DNA from: Bartonella rattaustraliani AUST/NH4
GTDB lineage: Bacteria; Pseudomonadota; Alphaproteobacteria; Rhizobiales; Rhizobiaceae
DNA length: 64,000 bases
Assembly: GCF_000312565.1 (NCBI RefSeq)
Contig: NZ_CALW02000045.1
Span: forward strand, 62,001-126,000
Reading direction: 5' to 3'
Every line of letters starts with the position of its first letter. Within the stretch, counting starts at the first letter, position 1. The notes below the pieces were generated by a model that saw nothing but the letters and a program-made list of their open reading frames with translations, had not been told where the DNA came from and searched no databases. Made by a program: the position numbers and the translations under genes. Shown here piece after piece: positions 9,715 to 20,284 of the stretch.

Positions 9715-10319
9715 GGTATTAAAAAAATCGTAGAGGTCAATCATAAAAGGTTGCTATATGGGGATAAGGTGAAAGAAAGGAGGTATGATAAAGGAAGCTT
9801 TTAGAATTCTCATGGAGTTTTATCATAAATCTTTGGCGTTTCCTTATGTTCCGAAGAATCATACCGAAGGAACATATTTTGTATTTTCTAGACAGTTTTT
9901 TTGAATGATGAAATGTGCGCACTATCTGAGGATATTTTTAGTAAATGCACTTTTCAGCACCGTATGCTGTGCCTATGCTTTCGATAAAGGGCTACAACCA
10001 TTGCTTTTAAGTTTCTTAAAGGTGTTTTTTGTACAATGTTAATGTAAGAAACAGGGGGAGGCGCTCTTGAAAGACAGGAAAGTATGCATAGCGCGTGTAA
10101 AAATATGATAACTTAATAAAGAATGTAAAAACTGTAAGATGAATCAAAAGGCAATTCCATTGTTTTTGATTGATACTGTTGCGCAAGCTTGAAAGATTCA
10201 GATATATTGATTTAAAAATAAGAAATGAGAAATTTTAAGTTTTTTCATGAATGAGGGCTATCATCTTTATTTATTTATGCGTAAAAGTACATAAAGTCGT
10301 TTTTTCCAAGGTATGATAC
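9715..10319. other. Intergenic region, no gene seen
   Basis: No convincing coding frame, RNA gene or copy of the integrase repeat was seen in these ~600 bases. The only clear structure is a perfect 8-bp inverted repeat, TATGTTCC (9845-9852) with GGAACATA (9869-9876), loop of 16 bases, followed by TTTTGTATTTT. It could be a weak terminator for the upstream permease gene. Confidence 0.4.
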
Positions 10320-10991
10320 ATGTCGTATGATAGTTTTATTGCTGAAGTTAATGCAGAGTTTCGTCAAGAAAAGGCTCTTGCTTTTTGGAGACGTTATGGT
10401 TTTTCAATTATTGCTGCCGTTATTGTTTTTGTGCTGATGATTGCTACTTATCAAATTTATCATCATAGGCAAATAAAACAAGCAGAACAGGTTGGTGATA
10501 TATTTATCAAAAGTCTTGATTTTGCAGAAACACACCACTTTGATGAGGCCCTGAAACAATTAAAGAATGTTCAAGACTCTCATTTTGGAGGATATCCTTT
10601 TCTGGCCCGTTTGCGTGAAGCTTCTTTATTTATGGAACAAGGTGACGCTGTGAAATCTGTGGAGGTTTTCGATTCTGTTGCTGCTGATGAAAAAGCACCA
10701 CAGATTTTGCGGAAAGTTGCAAAAGTTCGTGCAGCTTATATTTTAGTTGATACAGGAACTTTCGATGATGTTGAAAAGCGTGTCAAAGATATGGCAAATG
10801 ATACTGATCCTATGCGTATGTCTGCAAGAGAAGCTTTGGGTTTAGCCGCATATAAAGCAGAGAAGATGGATGAGGCGTTTGATTATTTTCAGAAAATTTC
10901 TGAAGAAGGTGCTCTCGGATCAAAAGTAACAGATCGGGCGCGAATGATGCTTGAGCTTATACAAGCTGAAGGCAAGGCAAATAAAGGATAA
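10320..10991 (+). CDS. Membrane-anchored TPR_21 (YfgM-like) protein
   Basis: A 223-residue protein with a short cytoplasmic N-terminus, one transmembrane helix at about residues 26-46 ([20 protein letters not shown]) and a C-terminal helical region with tetratricopeptide-like repeats (for example [14 protein letters not shown] and [18 protein letters not shown]). This matches the YfgM/TPR_21 family, whose E. coli member works with the Sec translocon and periplasmic chaperones; the same role here is inferred. der starts four bases after its stop, so the two form an operon, as YfgM homologues often do with bamB/der. Confidence 0.85.
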   Translation: MSYDSFIAEVNAEFRQEKALAFWRRYGFSIIAAVIVFVLMIATYQIYHHRQIKQAEQVGDIFIKSLDFAETHHFDEALKQLKNVQDSHFGGYPFLARLREASLFMEQGDAVKSVEVFDSVAADEKAPQILRKVAKVRAAYILVDTGTFDDVEKRVKDMANDTDPMRMSAREALGLAAYKAEKMDEAFDYFQKISEEGALGSKVTDRARMMLELIQAEGKANKG

Positions 10992-10995
10992 ATTT

Positions 10996-12405
10996 ATGAG
11001 CCTTACCATTGCTATAGTTGGTCGCCCTAATGTTGGGAAGTCAACGCTGTTTAATCGTTTGGTTGGGCAAAAATTGGCTTTGGTTGACGATAAGCCAGGT
11101 GTGACACGTGATCGGCGTATTCATGCAGCAAAACTTCAAGATTTGCGTTTTGATGTGATTGATACGGCAGGGTTAGAAGAAGCGGGTGATCATACACTTG
11201 AAGGTCGTATGCGTTCTCATACAAAAGCTGCAATTGATGAAGCAGATCTGATTTTATTTGTGTTTGATGCGAAGAGTGGGATAACACCAATTGATTTAAA
11301 TTTTGCCTCATTGGTGCGTAAGGCGGGAAAGCCGATAGTGCTTGTTGCCAATAAATCTGAGTCAAAAGCAGCAATAGGGGGAGAATATGAAGCGTGGTCG
11401 TTAGGTTTGGGGGAGCCTTGCCCAATATCTGCTGAACATGGTTTGGGGTTTGCGGATCTTTATGAAGCCATTATAGAGGCTATTGGTAAAGAGCGTGCTT
11501 TTGGCAAAAAAAACGAAGAAGAACATGTACAGTCTGCATCTGTTGGTGATGATGTGGATGAGGCGTTTGTTTACGATGAAAACAAACCCATTCGAATTGC
11601 GATTGCGGGGCGTCCAAATACAGGAAAATCAACCCTTATTAACAGTATGTTGAAACAAGACCGTTTGTTGACAGGGCCTGAAGCGGGGCTTACGCGTGAT
11701 TCTATTTCAGTAGATTGGAAATGGCGTGGTCGTCATCTTAAGCTTTTTGATACTGCGGGCTTGCGTCGGAAATCAAAAATTCAAGAAAAATTAGAAAAAC
11801 TTTCTGTTGCAGATACGTTACGTGCAATTCGTTTTGCAGAGGTTGTGGTCATTGTTTTTGATGCGACGGCACCTTTTGAAAAGCAAGATTTACAGATTGT
11901 TGATCTTGTTATTCGTGAGGGACGGGTTCCCCTTATCGCTTTTAATAAGTGGGACCTTATTGAAAATAGTCAGGCAACATTGATTGATTTGCATGAAAAA
12001 TGTAGCCATCTTCTTCCTCAGGTTCGCGGTTTGAGAGCTGTCCCTTTATCGGGCCAATATGGTCAAGGGATTGATAAGCTGATGGAAAATGTCATGATGA
12101 TGCATCGTGTATGGAATCGTCGTATTTCAACAGGGCAATTAAATCGGTGGCTTGAAACTGTTGTGACACATCATCCACCACCTGCCGTTTCAGGGCGAAG
12201 GCTTAAAGTTAAATATATCACACAGGTCAAGACACGTCCTCCAGGGTTTATAATTTCTTGTTCGCGACCAAAAGTTATGCCTCAATCGTATTTACGTTAT
12301 CTTTCCAATGGACTGCGTGATCGGTTTGATATGCCTGGTATACCAATTCGCATATCGTTACGGGCATCGGATAATCCTTTTGCAGCACGTTCGAAAAAGA
12401 AGTGA
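10996..12405 (+). CDS. der: Ribosome biogenesis GTPase Der (EngA)
   Basis: A 469-residue essential GTPase for 50S subunit maturation. It has the diagnostic tandem G domains: the first P-loop GRPNVGKST at residues 8-16 with DTAG and NKSE motifs, and a second P-loop GRPNTGKST near residue 205 with DTAG and NKWD. A C-terminal KH-like domain follows (ending [13 protein letters not shown]). The ATG at 10996 gives the canonical [12 protein letters not shown] start and lies just after AAAGGA in the end of the TPR gene. Confidence 0.97.
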   Translation: MSLTIAIVGRPNVGKSTLFNRLVGQKLALVDDKPGVTRDRRIHAAKLQDLRFDVIDTAGLEEAGDHTLEGRMRSHTKAAIDEADLILFVFDAKSGITPIDLNFASLVRKAGKPIVLVANKSESKAAIGGEYEAWSLGLGEPCPISAEHGLGFADLYEAIIEAIGKERAFGKKNEEEHVQSASVGDDVDEAFVYDENKPIRIAIAGRPNTGKSTLINSMLKQDRLLTGPEAGLTRDSISVDWKWRGRHLKLFDTAGLRRKSKIQEKLEKLSVADTLRAIRFAEVVVIVFDATAPFEKQDLQIVDLVIREGRVPLIAFNKWDLIENSQATLIDLHEKCSHLLPQVRGLRAVPLSGQYGQGIDKLMENVMMMHRVWNRRISTGQLNRWLETVVTHHPPPAVSGRRLKVKYITQVKTRPPGFIISCSRPKVMPQSYLRYLSNGLRDRFDMPGIPIRISLRASDNPFAARSKKK

Positions 12406-13029
12406 TCTCTTTTCATTTTTTTTAGTGAATAAAATCTGCAGTACAGAGCTTGTTTGAAAGATCAGCTTTTTCATGCGTTGTTGCCTTTAAAGAGTGAAAA
12501 CGAATAAGCCATTGTCAGTCAATAATGTCGTTACTTTATAACAAAAAAGATATTGCGTGGTTGAATGATGGAATATTTCCTTTTTGAAATTGTGTTAAAA
12601 TATTAAACACAGAAACCTTCTTTTATTTCAACGTCCCTCACTGAGAAATAAAAATATCATTAACTGGAAATGTGATGAAAAGAATCAAAAAGCCTTTGAA
12701 AAGGAACATACGCATATTTTATAAAATTTCTTAAAGACAAGAGCAGATATAATCGTTGGGAATGAGGGAAAATAATGATAATATGCCCTTTATGGAAAAA
12801 AGATTTTAGTATTTTTCTATAAGAAATAGCATGAAGCAAAAGTGTTCATTTACGGCGGTTTATTGAATTGCCAAAAAGCAAAAATATTTGCTTCACCTCT
12901 CGATATTCAAATGAGGGAGAAAAGACTTTCAAATGAATGACGTTTGCACAAAGTGCTGCAATGTTGATGCTAAAACCTTGCTTATGGAATCCCATTTCTG
13001 GAACTTGCATAAAGTTGCAAACTTTTTTG
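12406..13029. other. Intergenic region, nothing recognised
   Basis: About 620 AT-rich bases after der. Frames are short and none reads like a gene. There is no similarity to the integrase repeat until 13030. Confidence 0.4.
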
Positions 13030-13475
13030 TGCAACATATTGATTTATAATATTATTTGTCGTTCTTTACTTTGAAGGTACACCTACATATTGTAAGCTTC
13101 TCTCATTTCAAACTTATTTGTATTGAATCAATTTTGTTCTTGGCTTTATCTCATAAGAGGGATTGGCATGTGGATAAAAATGAGTGAGGAAAGAAAAAAA
13201 ACGCCTCTCATGAACCATTTTTATGCAAGGGTTGTCGCACAGTATGAGTTCGTAAATATACACTACGCATTGGTAAATATACCATGAGCTGCTTAAAGAG
13301 AATGATGGTATCGGATTGTACCTTTCTAAACATGGATGGTGGTGCTCAATGGCTTTATCGTTATACAAGTGCCCCACATCGTCATGAAATGGACTGAGGA
13401 GCTTTAAGAGAGGTCTCTTTAAAACGAGCGCATGAATGTGCAACATGATGACGTTCTATTTTGTGCATGATAAAA
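13030..13475 (+). repeat. Integrase-5' repeat, copy B
   Basis: Begins with GCAACATATTGATTTATAA, continues through ATTGTAAGCTTCTCTCATTTC and GAATCAATTTTGTTC, then the integrase start region, where the start codon is ACG instead of ATG (near 13200). It carries the ~50-bp extra segment, then the arm-domain codons to CTCTTTAAAACGAGC, and runs a little past the usual end, with translated AT..RSIL matching the later ATWWRS of integrase. Stops interrupt it, so it is not functional as a gene. Confidence 0.8.
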
Positions 13476-13817
13476 ATGCAGAATCATCATTAATGGAGCG
13501 CACTCTTAATTTTATTAATGCTGTATGAAATGTGCAACATTTATGGGGAGGGTATTTCTCAATATGTGTCTAAAGTTGCGTGAGAGGGTAATAGAGTTTG
13601 CGAACGATGAGGCAAGAATAGCATGATCTTGCCAAGTGAGGATGATTATTTTAAGGTGTATGCGTGGTTGAAATCTATCAAATTGAAAGACACATTATTT
13701 GTACGATAAATTGTGAGAGACTTCTTTTAGCGTCTTGACGAATAAATTCAGGATCAATATGATGTTCACGGTTTCATGAGATCATTATTTACTCTGCTTT
13801 TAACTAAGGAGCTGATT
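13476..13817. other. Region upstream of the ATP synthase operon
   Basis: About 340 bases with no coding frame that I trust. It presumably contains the promoter for the F0 operon, but no clear -35/-10 pair could be chosen with confidence. Confidence 0.35.
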
Positions 13818-14237
13818 ATGGCGAAGGGCGATAAACCCGTTGTGCCACAGAAAGAGGCTAAAGGGAAAAAGCAGGAGGATTGTTCTTCAGAGGATTTGGA
13901 ATGTCGTAGTCGAAAGTTAGGTTTAGCTTTAATGCGTCAAGAAGCGTTAAAGAAGCGGGAGTATAAGAAGAGGGGAGAAGAACAACAAGATGGGTTTGCA
14001 CGTGCAGTCAAGCTTTCGAGTGAGTTTCTGGCGAGTATTATTGTAGGCGCTGTTTTGGGCTTGGGGTTTGATAAAATAGTAGGTTCATTGCCATGGGGGC
14101 TGGTGTTTTTTCTTTTTCTTGGATTTGCTGCCGGTATAGTGAGTATTCTTCGGTCTGTGGGGTATATTGCTCCCAGTCAATTAGGGCAAAAAGGCGTATC
14201 GCGCCAAGGTAAAGGGGCCAATAAAAAGGTCCGATAA
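13818..14237 (+). CDS. atpI: ATP synthase subunit I (AtpI)
   Basis: A 139-residue small membrane protein that heads the F0 operon. The N-terminal half is highly charged (many Lys/Glu), followed by two hydrophobic segments (about residues 73-93 and 98-118) with a G-LGFDK motif between them, matching the AtpI/Gene1 family thought to assist c-ring assembly. The ATG at 13818 has AAGGAG eight bases upstream and gives MAKGDKPVV; an in-frame ATG at 13776 lacks a ribosome-binding site. atpB starts 11 bp downstream. Confidence 0.9.
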   Translation: MAKGDKPVVPQKEAKGKKQEDCSSEDLECRSRKLGLALMRQEALKKREYKKRGEEQQDGFARAVKLSSEFLASIIVGAVLGLGFDKIVGSLPWGLVFFLFLGFAAGIVSILRSVGYIAPSQLGQKGVSRQGKGANKKVR

Positions 14238-14248
14238 ATGAGGTTGAT

Positions 14249-15007
14249 GTGACAACGCACGCTCCAGATCCTGTTCATCAGTTTGAAGTTTCACGGCTGA
14301 TTAATATTTCTATAGGGAATATGGATTTATCTTTTACAAATGTATCGTTTTTTATCATCGCTACAGTTGTTATAACTTCAGTGTTTCTCTTCATGTCATC
14401 ATCCAGTCGTGGATTGGTTCCAACACGGATGCAGTCGCTTTCAGAAATGGCGTATGAGTTTGTAGCCTCGACTTTGCGAGAATCAGCTGGTGTCCAAGGG
14501 ATGCAATTTTTTCCTTTAGTTTTTTCTCTCTTTACTTTTATTTTGGTTGCTAATTTTATTGGTCTTTTCCCCTATTTTTATACAATTACTTCCCAAATTA
14601 TGATTACCTTTTCATTGGCAATGTTGGTGATTTTGACGGTGATTGGCTATGGTTTCTACAAGCATGGAGTTGGTTTTTTGAAACTGTTTGTTCCAAGCGG
14701 TGTGCCTGTTATGATTTTGCCTCTTGTGACGATGATTGAGGTGATTTCTTTTCTCTCTCGTCCTATCAGCCTTTCACTTCGTCTTTTTGCTAATATGCTT
14801 GCTGGCCATATTACTCTCAAAGTATTTTCGGGCTTTGTTGTCTCAATGATTGGGGTAGGCATCATAGGTGTTGGCGGTTCTGTTTTACCGCTTATCATGA
14901 CCGTAGCGATTACCGCTCTTGAATTTTTAGTTGCATTTCTTCAAGCTTATGTGTTTACGGTTTTAACGTGTATGTATCTTAATGATGCAGTTCATCCAGG
15001 ACATTAA
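14249..15007 (+). CDS. atpB: F0F1 ATP synthase subunit a
   Basis: A 252-residue integral membrane stator subunit forming the proton half-channels. The essential arginine lies in [12 protein letters not shown], and the C-terminal [18 protein letters not shown] is typical. The start is GTG at 14249 ([14 protein letters not shown]), preceded by a weak GAGG; no nearby ATG gives a better protein. It is second in the atpI-atpB-atpE-b'-b operon. Confidence 0.96.
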   Translation: MTTHAPDPVHQFEVSRLINISIGNMDLSFTNVSFFIIATVVITSVFLFMSSSSRGLVPTRMQSLSEMAYEFVASTLRESAGVQGMQFFPLVFSLFTFILVANFIGLFPYFYTITSQIMITFSLAMLVILTVIGYGFYKHGVGFLKLFVPSGVPVMILPLVTMIEVISFLSRPISLSLRLFANMLAGHITLKVFSGFVVSMIGVGIIGVGGSVLPLIMTVAITALEFLVAFLQAYVFTVLTCMYLNDAVHPGH

Positions 15008-15061
15008 TCAAACTGGCGGTTTTCCGTCGAATAGTGCAATTTCGCTTTAAAGGAGAATAAT

Positions 15062-15292
15062 ATGGAATTAGTGCTTGCAGCAAAATATATTGGTGCTGGT
15101 CTTGCTTGCTTTGGTATGGCGGGGACAGCTTTAGGACTTGGGAATATTTTTGGGAGCTATCTTTCTGGTGCATTACGCAATCCATCAGCAGCTGATAGCC
15201 AGTTTGGTCGTCTCGTTTTTGGTTTTGCTGTGACAGAAGCTTTGGGTATCTTTTCATTACTCGTTGCTTTGTTACTTCTTTTTGCGGTTTAA
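15062..15292 (+). CDS. atpE: F0F1 ATP synthase subunit c
   Basis: A 76-residue two-helix hairpin that forms the proton-driven rotor ring. The polar loop is RNPS (39-42) and the proton-carrying acid is Glu59 in FAVTEALG. The glycine-rich first helix (GxGxGx-type spacing) is present. A strong AAAGGAG site precedes the ATG. Because ten or more copies are needed per complex, the stem-loop immediately downstream may matter for its expression level. Confidence 0.97.
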   Translation: MELVLAAKYIGAGLACFGMAGTALGLGNIFGSYLSGALRNPSAADSQFGRLVFGFAVTEALGIFSLLVALLLLFAV

Positions 15293-15300
15293 TCAGCTTC

Positions 15301-15348
15301 AAAAGGGTATGGTGATTCTCTTAAATTGAGAGGCGGGCATGCCCTTTT
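15301..15348 (+). promoter_or_regulatory. Nested stem-loop just after atpE
   Basis: Starting eight bases after the atpE stop, AAAAGGGTATG (15301-15311) pairs over 11 bp (one G-U) with CATGCCCTTTT (15338-15348). Inside it, CTCTT (15318-15322) pairs with GAGAG (15328-15332). The TTTT end of the outer stem followed by AGCTTTTAG gives it partial terminator character. It lies within a 137-bp gap in an otherwise tightly packed operon, so attenuation or 3'-end stabilisation of the atpI-B-E message is plausible, but this is inference. Confidence 0.6.
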
Positions 15349-15429
15349 AGCTTTTAGTGGAAGAAGTGTTTGTCAATCGTTATCGGTTTTTAGGGAACCT
15401 TAATGAAGTTGTTTGAAGGATGAAAGAAG

Positions 15430-15996
15430 ATGTTTATTTCGAGCGCTTACGCACAGGCAACTGAGACTCCCATAGGACAGATCAAAGAGGCCGCAGGGTA
15501 TGCAGAGCGTGTGTTTCCGCCTTTTGATTTTGTACATTTTGGTTCGCACTTTTTTTGGTTGGCAATTTCTTTCGGGCTCTTTTATCTCTTTATTTCTCGT
15601 GTGATTGTACCGCGTATTGGTGGTGTTATTGAAACACGCCGAGATCGCATTGCATCTGATTTGGATCAGGCAATGCGTATGAAGCAAGAAGCGGATGCTG
15701 TGGTTGAAATTTACGAGCGGGAATTGGCAGAAGCCCGTTCACAGGCTCATGTGATAGCGCAAGTAGCTAGCGAAGAACTAAAAGAAAAAGCTGAACTTGA
15801 AAGAAAGAAAGTTGAAGAGAGTTTAGAAAAAAAATTATCAGATGCTGAAAAGCAGATAACAAAAATTCGCGATAAAGCTATGCAAAATGTTGGTGCTATC
15901 GCTGAAGAAGTGGCTCTTGAAATTGTTAAAAAATTGATTGATGTAGATATCAGTAAAGAGGCTGTGCGTTCAGCTGTTAAGAGTGCAGATTACTGA
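15430..15996 (+). CDS. atpG: F0F1 ATP synthase subunit b'
   Basis: A 188-residue peripheral stalk subunit. A short N-terminal segment with YAQA precedes one transmembrane helix (about residues 39-57, [19 protein letters not shown]), followed by a long charged coiled coil with [15 protein letters not shown] at its start, typical of the b/b' family. Alphaproteobacteria carry two diverged b-type subunits, and the first in gene order is normally b'. GAAGGATGAAAGA precedes the ATG. Gene naming varies (atpF', atpG, atpX). Confidence 0.92.
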   Translation: MFISSAYAQATETPIGQIKEAAGYAERVFPPFDFVHFGSHFFWLAISFGLFYLFISRVIVPRIGGVIETRRDRIASDLDQAMRMKQEADAVVEIYERELAEARSQAHVIAQVASEELKEKAELERKKVEESLEKKLSDAEKQITKIRDKAMQNVGAIAEEVALEIVKKLIDVDISKEAVRSAVKSADY

Positions 15997-16007
15997 GGAA
16001 TATAAGG

Positions 16008-16502
16008 ATGACTGATGCTTTTTGGGCTTTTGTCGGGTTAGTTATTTTTTTTGCTCTTTTGGTCTATTTCAAAGTTCCACAGATGGCTGTGCGTTATCTT
16101 GACGCGCGAGCAAAACGGATTAAGGATGAACTGGATGAGGCTCTGCGCCTTCGTGAAGAGGCCCAGGAAGTGCTGGCTGAATATCAGCGCAAACACGCAG
16201 AAGCAGAGAAGGATGCACAAGAGATTATTGCGGCCGCTAAACATGAAGTGGCAGCTATTATTGCTCAGTCTCATGCAAAAGCAGAAGAATATGTAAAGAA
16301 TCGCAATAAATTAGCAGAACAAAAAATTGCTGAAGTCGAAGCCGAAGCGATACGTATGGTTTCTTCATCGGCTATTGATTTGGCGGTTTCAGCGGCTCGT
16401 ACACTTATCGCAAAAGAATTGGATTCTGATAAGGCGAATGAGCTTATAAAGGAGTCTCTTTCTAAAGATTCTCTTACCAAAATGAAAACATACCTGAATT
16501 AA
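16008..16502 (+). CDS. atpF: F0F1 ATP synthase subunit b
   Basis: A 164-residue stalk subunit with an N-terminal membrane helix (FWAFVGLVIFFALLVYF) followed by a coiled coil beginning YLDARAKRIKDELDEAL and rich in Ala/Glu/Lys heptads. It starts 11 bp after the b' gene and closes the F0 operon; F1 genes are not adjacent, as usual in Rhizobiales. It pairs with b' to hold the F1 head via the delta subunit. Confidence 0.95.
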   Translation: MTDAFWAFVGLVIFFALLVYFKVPQMAVRYLDARAKRIKDELDEALRLREEAQEVLAEYQRKHAEAEKDAQEIIAAAKHEVAAIIAQSHAKAEEYVKNRNKLAEQKIAEVEAEAIRMVSSSAIDLAVSAARTLIAKELDSDKANELIKESLSKDSLTKMKTYLN

Positions 16503-16587
16503 TGGCATCTTGAGAAATTTAAAGGATACTTCTTTCAATAGCATCGTTTTTCTTCGGGATAGGAGTTTTAAACTTTTCTTTTAGGTA

Positions 16588-16614
16588 CTCTTTTAAGCAT
16601 TTTGTTTAAAAGAG
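16588..16614 (+). terminator. Hairpin downstream of the F0 operon
   Basis: A perfect 9-bp stem, CTCTTTTAA (16588-16596) with TTAAAAGAG (16606-16614), nine-base loop, lies about 85 bp after the atpF stop. It is followed by GTGTTTCTGG rather than a long T-run, so it is only a candidate operon terminator or 3' stabiliser. Confidence 0.45.
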
Positions 16615-16707
16615 GTGTTTCTGGAGTTTGTCTCTTGGTATCTTTTGGAAAGATTATGAGATCTACGGGATATGAGTATTTCGGTATGAAAGTATAGTTG
16701 GCAAAAC

Positions 16708-16935
16708 AATGATTTATAATGGTAGTTTGTTATTATGCATTCTGAGTCATACCTACCGAATATTGTAAGTTTCTCTCATTTCAAACTTCTTTTATGTTGA
16801 ATCAATTTTATTCGCTTGGCTTATACTCTACCAGCGGGGTTGGCATATTGGGTAAAATGAGAGAAGACAGGAAAAAATATTTCTCATGAACCTGCCTTCA
16901 TGCAAGAGTTATCGCAATCTCATGAGTTGGAAAAA
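16708..16935 (+). repeat. Integrase-5' repeat, copy C (truncated)
   Basis: Starts near CAATGATTTATAATGG, runs through GAATATTGTAAGTTTCTCTC, GAATCAATTTTATTCGCTTGG and GGGTTGGCATATTGGG, and ends shortly after the integrase start region (TTTCTCATGAACCTGCCTTC). The start codon is lost (ATA). It is followed directly by another copy in the same orientation. Confidence 0.78.
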
Positions 16936-16949
16936 AATACCAAGTATAA

Positions 16950-17242
16950 CGCATTGATTTATAATAGTTTTTATCATTTCTCATCTTGAATCATAATTCT
17001 GAATACCCATAAGACTTTCTCATTTTTAAACTTCTTTATGTTGAATCAATTTTATTCACTTGGTTTTATGCTATAAGCAGGGTTGATATATGGGATAAAA
17101 CGAGAAAAGAAAGGGAAAAAATGGCTTTCATGAACCTGCTTTCATGCAAGGGTTATTGCAATCTCATGAGTTAGTGAACATCTCATGAGGTGGCAAAAAT
17201 AGTATAGTGGTGCTGGCTTGTCCCTTCATCAGTATAAAGGTG
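16950..17242 (+). repeat. Integrase-5' repeat, copy D (tandem to C)
   Basis: A second plus-strand copy begins with GCATTGATTTATAATAG, repeats the same upstream blocks (CATAAGACTTTCTCATTTTT, GAATCAATTTTATTCACTTG) and the start region ATGGCTTTCATGAACCTGCT, and ends in the middle of the arm domain. Its end ATAAAGGTG (17234-17242) is exactly inverted at 17261-17269, where the next fragment begins on the other strand. Confidence 0.75.
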
Positions 17243-17249
17243 GTAGTAC

Positions 17250-17350
17250 TTAATTGCCATCACCTTTATTTATGAATGAGCGTAAAAATTGCGGTTGTTC
17301 TTCTTAAGACGGTTCATGAAAAGTGTTTTGCTCATTTCTTAAAGAATTTA
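17250..17350 (-). repeat. Integrase-5' repeat, copy D' (short inverted fragment)
   Basis: A degraded minus-strand fragment: CCATCACCTTTATTTATGAA matches the arm-domain part, and TTAAGACGGTTCATGAAAAG matches the start region of other minus-strand copies. With copy D it forms a 9-bp perfect inverted repeat (17234-17242 and 17261-17269), suggesting the two meet head to head. The stretch 17351-17579 shows nothing recognisable. Confidence 0.5.
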
Positions 17351-17579
17351 TCTCTCTATTTCTTTTTTTGTGAAATGTAAGAAGCTGATTTTCTCTTTAT
17401 AATAAGAGAGGTTGAAGTGGTCGAAGTTTGACTTTATTTTGTATTTTTGTCTCATATATAAAACGATAATTTATGATTATAAATCAATATACGATTGTTT
17501 AAAAATTTATGAAAATTTTTGACGAGTTCTTATAAATTATCATTTATGCTATGAGTTTTATCATGACTTGAAAGTCTCT

Positions 17580-17970
17580 TCTGTTTTAAAGAGACATCTC
17601 TTAGAGCTCCTAAGTTCATTTCGCGACGATGTGGATGAATGATATGACAATAATAAAGCCATTAAGCACCACCATCTTCACGTGTAGAAAGATACAAGCT
17701 AACATCATCATTTTCTTTACCGGCACCCCATATATTTACCAACTTATAGTATATTTATGAGCTCATGAAATTACGACAGCCCTTGCATGAGGGCGGTTTA
17801 TGAGAAGGCATTTTGCCTCCATATGCTAATCCTGCTTATGGCATAAAGCCAAGTGAACAAAATTGATTCAAGACAAGTAAGTTTGAAATGAGAGAAGCTT
17901 ACAATATTCGGGGGTATAGTTCAGGCTCCATAAAGACAAATTATCATTATTAATCAATGTATTGCATGTT
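17580..17970 (-). repeat. Integrase-5' repeat, copy E
   Basis: A near full-length minus-strand copy: TTTTAAAGAGACATCTCTTA at the arm-domain end, the variant with an extra ~50 bp (AACTTATAGTATATTTATGA), the start region near 17811 with a one-base insertion (GAGAAGGCATTT), the upstream block AAAATTGATTCAAG, and the end TAATCAATGTATTGCATG. Part of the leader between the ribosome-binding site and the TAAGC block is missing. It faces copies C and D. Confidence 0.78.
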
Positions 17971-18049
17971 GTATGCGGAAGTACTTTTATAGTGTTCTTA
18001 ATATTCATGCATGAAAATATTAAAGGATAGAGATTTTTATTTTTACTAG

Positions 18050-18074
18050 CATCTAAGATGAGGAGTCTTAGATG
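18050..18074. terminator. Perfect hairpin over the glyS stop codon
   Basis: CATCTAAGA (18050-18058) and TCTTAGATG (18066-18074) form a perfect 9-bp stem with a seven-base loop; the glyS stop (18068-18070) lies in one arm. In the glyS transcript the stem is followed by an A-rich, not U-rich, run, so simple intrinsic termination is doubtful; 3'-end protection is an alternative. Confidence 0.4.
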
Positions 18075-20284
18075 ACAAGTTTTGAAAAATCTGCAACCGT
18101 TTGTGTAAGAGTGTGGATACGTTTGAGAAGAGCAAGGCGGTTAGAGCGGATATTGGCATCTTTATCGTTTACCAAGACTTTTTCGAAAAATATATCAATA
18201 AGTTTTCCAAGTGGTGCTAATGCATCAAGTGTATGTGATAAATTTTCTGCATTGATGTGATCACGAACCTTATTTTCTATCTCAATGATTGATTGATAGA
18301 GTTGTTTTTCTTCCTTTTCAAAAAAGAGTTCAGGGTTAATTTCATCTTTTATGATTGTATTTTTTCGAAATTCATTTTCGAGAATATTTACAGTCCGTTT
18401 TACAGCAGCTAAAAAGCAGACCCCATCACCTTTATGGATAAAGGCGATGAGTGCTTCGACACGGCGCGCAATCGATAAAAAGTCATCAGAATCTTTTCTT
18501 AAGAGCGCTTCAATAGCGTCATAACGAGCACCTTCTTCTTTGAGATAGATTTTCAAACGTTCATGAAAAAAGGATAATAGATCTGATAAAATATGCTCCG
18601 TTTTTTCTGGAAGGAGATTCTGTGTTTTTTCTATTTGAAAGATTTCATATTTGTTTGTTTGTTGCCAGAAAAGATTGGCTGCCTGATGAAATAGTGGCAT
18701 AAGGTTGATCTGCCGATTATGCAAGAGCACAAGCCTAATAATTCCCAATGCTGCTCGTCTTAACGCATAAGGGTCTTTTGAACCGGTCGGTTTTTCATGA
18801 ATGAGCCAAAAACCAATAAGTGTATCAATTTTATCGGCAAGAGAAATTGTTATGGAAAGAGGGGCTGTGGGGATATGATCTGTTGGACCTAGAGGCTTAT
18901 AGTGGTCTTCGATTGCTTCAGCTATATGAGGGTTTTCTCCTTGAAGAAGAGCATATTTTCGTCCCATGAGTCCTTGAAGTTCAGGAAACTCTCCCACAAT
19001 TTCTGTTTGCAAATCAGCCTTTGCAAGGATTGCTGCACGTTTCGCTAAGAGAGGATCTGCTTGGACGAGTGGAGCAATTTTTTGTGCGAGAGCTGCAATG
19101 CGTTCGACTCTTTCACCCTGAGTGCCTAATTTTGCATGAAAAGTGACATTCAAATGATCAAGTCGCGCCATTCTTTGATCGAGAGGTTTTTTTAAATCGA
19201 GATCAAATTTTTTTACAGAAGATTCCAAGTTTTTAATATCGGGCAAATCATGCTGGTCTGTTTGCCAAAAATAGAGTGCATCGGAAAGACGCGCACAAAC
19301 AACTTTGCTGTTTCCCTTAGAAATCTCTTTGCCCGCATCGCTTGCAAGCAGATTAGAAACAAGAATAAAATGATGAGAGAGTTTATTTTTTTCTCCCTGT
19401 TTGCGTGTAACAAAACATTTTTGATGAGCACGAATAGTTAAACGAATAATTTCAGGAGGAATATCAAGAAAAGATGGATCAAAATTTCCTATAAGCACGA
19501 CGGGCCACTCAACAAGTCCTGCCACCTCTTCTAAAAGAGCACTATCTTGAACAAGTTCTAAACCATTTGCAAAACAGAGGTTTTGAGCATCCGCCAAAAT
19601 AATATTTTTTCGCCTTTCGGCATCAAGAATTACTTTATGCGCTTCAAGTTTGGCAATATAATCATCAAAACGGCGGATTTGAAGGGGGGTTCCATCGCTT
19701 AAGAAGCGGTGACCATAGGTTATATTATTGGTTGTGAGAGAATCAATACTAAACGGAACAACCCGCGTTTCACCAATTTCTGGTCCGAAGATGCACAGAA
19801 TATTCTGTAAGGGTCGTATCCATTTAAGTGCTCCACTTTTGGCTGAATCTTTCCCCCAACGCATAGATTTTTGCCACGGAAAGTTGCGGATCGTATCTGG
19901 TAAAATATCAGCAATAATTTCTTCTGCATCTCGGCCTTTTTTGATCGTTTTTGCAATATAAAAATCGCCTTTTTTACGATCATGTGCAATTTCTGCTTCA
20001 GAAATATCGTGCAATCCGGTTGAGCGTAGAAAACCATCAATCACATGTTGTGGTGATTTTGTACTGGGTCCTTTCCGCTCTATATAAACGTTTTTTGAAC
20101 GTATAGAAAGACCGCGTATATCCAGTGTGAGACGGCGAGGAGTCCAATATTCTCGGGCGGCTTTGTAGGTCAATCCTGCATTCACAAGCTGATCAGTAAC
20201 AGATTTTTTAAGGTCTGCAGCAGCTTTTCGTTGCATGCGCGCAGGGATTTCTTCACTGAAAAGTTCAAGAAGAAGATCAGACAT
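18068..20284 (-). CDS. glyS: Glycyl-tRNA synthetase beta subunit
   Basis: A 738-residue subunit of the bacterial alpha2beta2 glycyl-tRNA synthetase, contributing tRNA recognition. It opens with [15 protein letters not shown], the family signature, contains a [10 protein letters not shown] segment in the central region (in the HD-like part), and has a C-terminal DALR-type anticodon-binding region ([13 protein letters not shown]). Length is normal. Its ATG overlaps the glyQ stop by one base (TAATG) with AAGGAG upstream, so the two are translationally coupled. Confidence 0.96.
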   Translation of the reverse strand: MSDLLLELFSEEIPARMQRKAAADLKKSVTDQLVNAGLTYKAAREYWTPRRLTLDIRGLSIRSKNVYIERKGPSTKSPQHVIDGFLRSTGLHDISEAEIAHDRKKGDFYIAKTIKKGRDAEEIIADILPDTIRNFPWQKSMRWGKDSAKSGALKWIRPLQNILCIFGPEIGETRVVPFSIDSLTTNNITYGHRFLSDGTPLQIRRFDDYIAKLEAHKVILDAERRKNIILADAQNLCFANGLELVQDSALLEEVAGLVEWPVVLIGNFDPSFLDIPPEIIRLTIRAHQKCFVTRKQGEKNKLSHHFILVSNLLASDAGKEISKGNSKVVCARLSDALYFWQTDQHDLPDIKNLESSVKKFDLDLKKPLDQRMARLDHLNVTFHAKLGTQGERVERIAALAQKIAPLVQADPLLAKRAAILAKADLQTEIVGEFPELQGLMGRKYALLQGENPHIAEAIEDHYKPLGPTDHIPTAPLSITISLADKIDTLIGFWLIHEKPTGSKDPYALRRAALGIIRLVLLHNRQINLMPLFHQAANLFWQQTNKYEIFQIEKTQNLLPEKTEHILSDLLSFFHERLKIYLKEEGARYDAIEALLRKDSDDFLSIARRVEALIAFIHKGDGVCFLAAVKRTVNILENEFRKNTIIKDEINPELFFEKEEKQLYQSIIEIENKVRDHINAENLSHTLDALAPLGKLIDIFFEKVLVNDKDANIRSNRLALLKRIHTLTQTVADFSKLVI

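Noticed and set aside
11051-11425. Minus-strand 124-codon frame opposite der
   Set aside because: It lies wholly within the well-conserved Der GTPase gene and has no coding features of its own.
12406-13029. Possible small genes or RNA between der and the repeat
   Set aside because: Frames are short, without ribosome-binding sites, and no stable conserved-looking hairpin was found.
16770-16880. Inverted repeat CTCTCATTT ... AAATGAGAG across the repeat leader, as a conserved structure
   Set aside because: It is perfect only in copy C; in copies G, J, N and others the second arm is changed, so it is not a conserved feature of the family.
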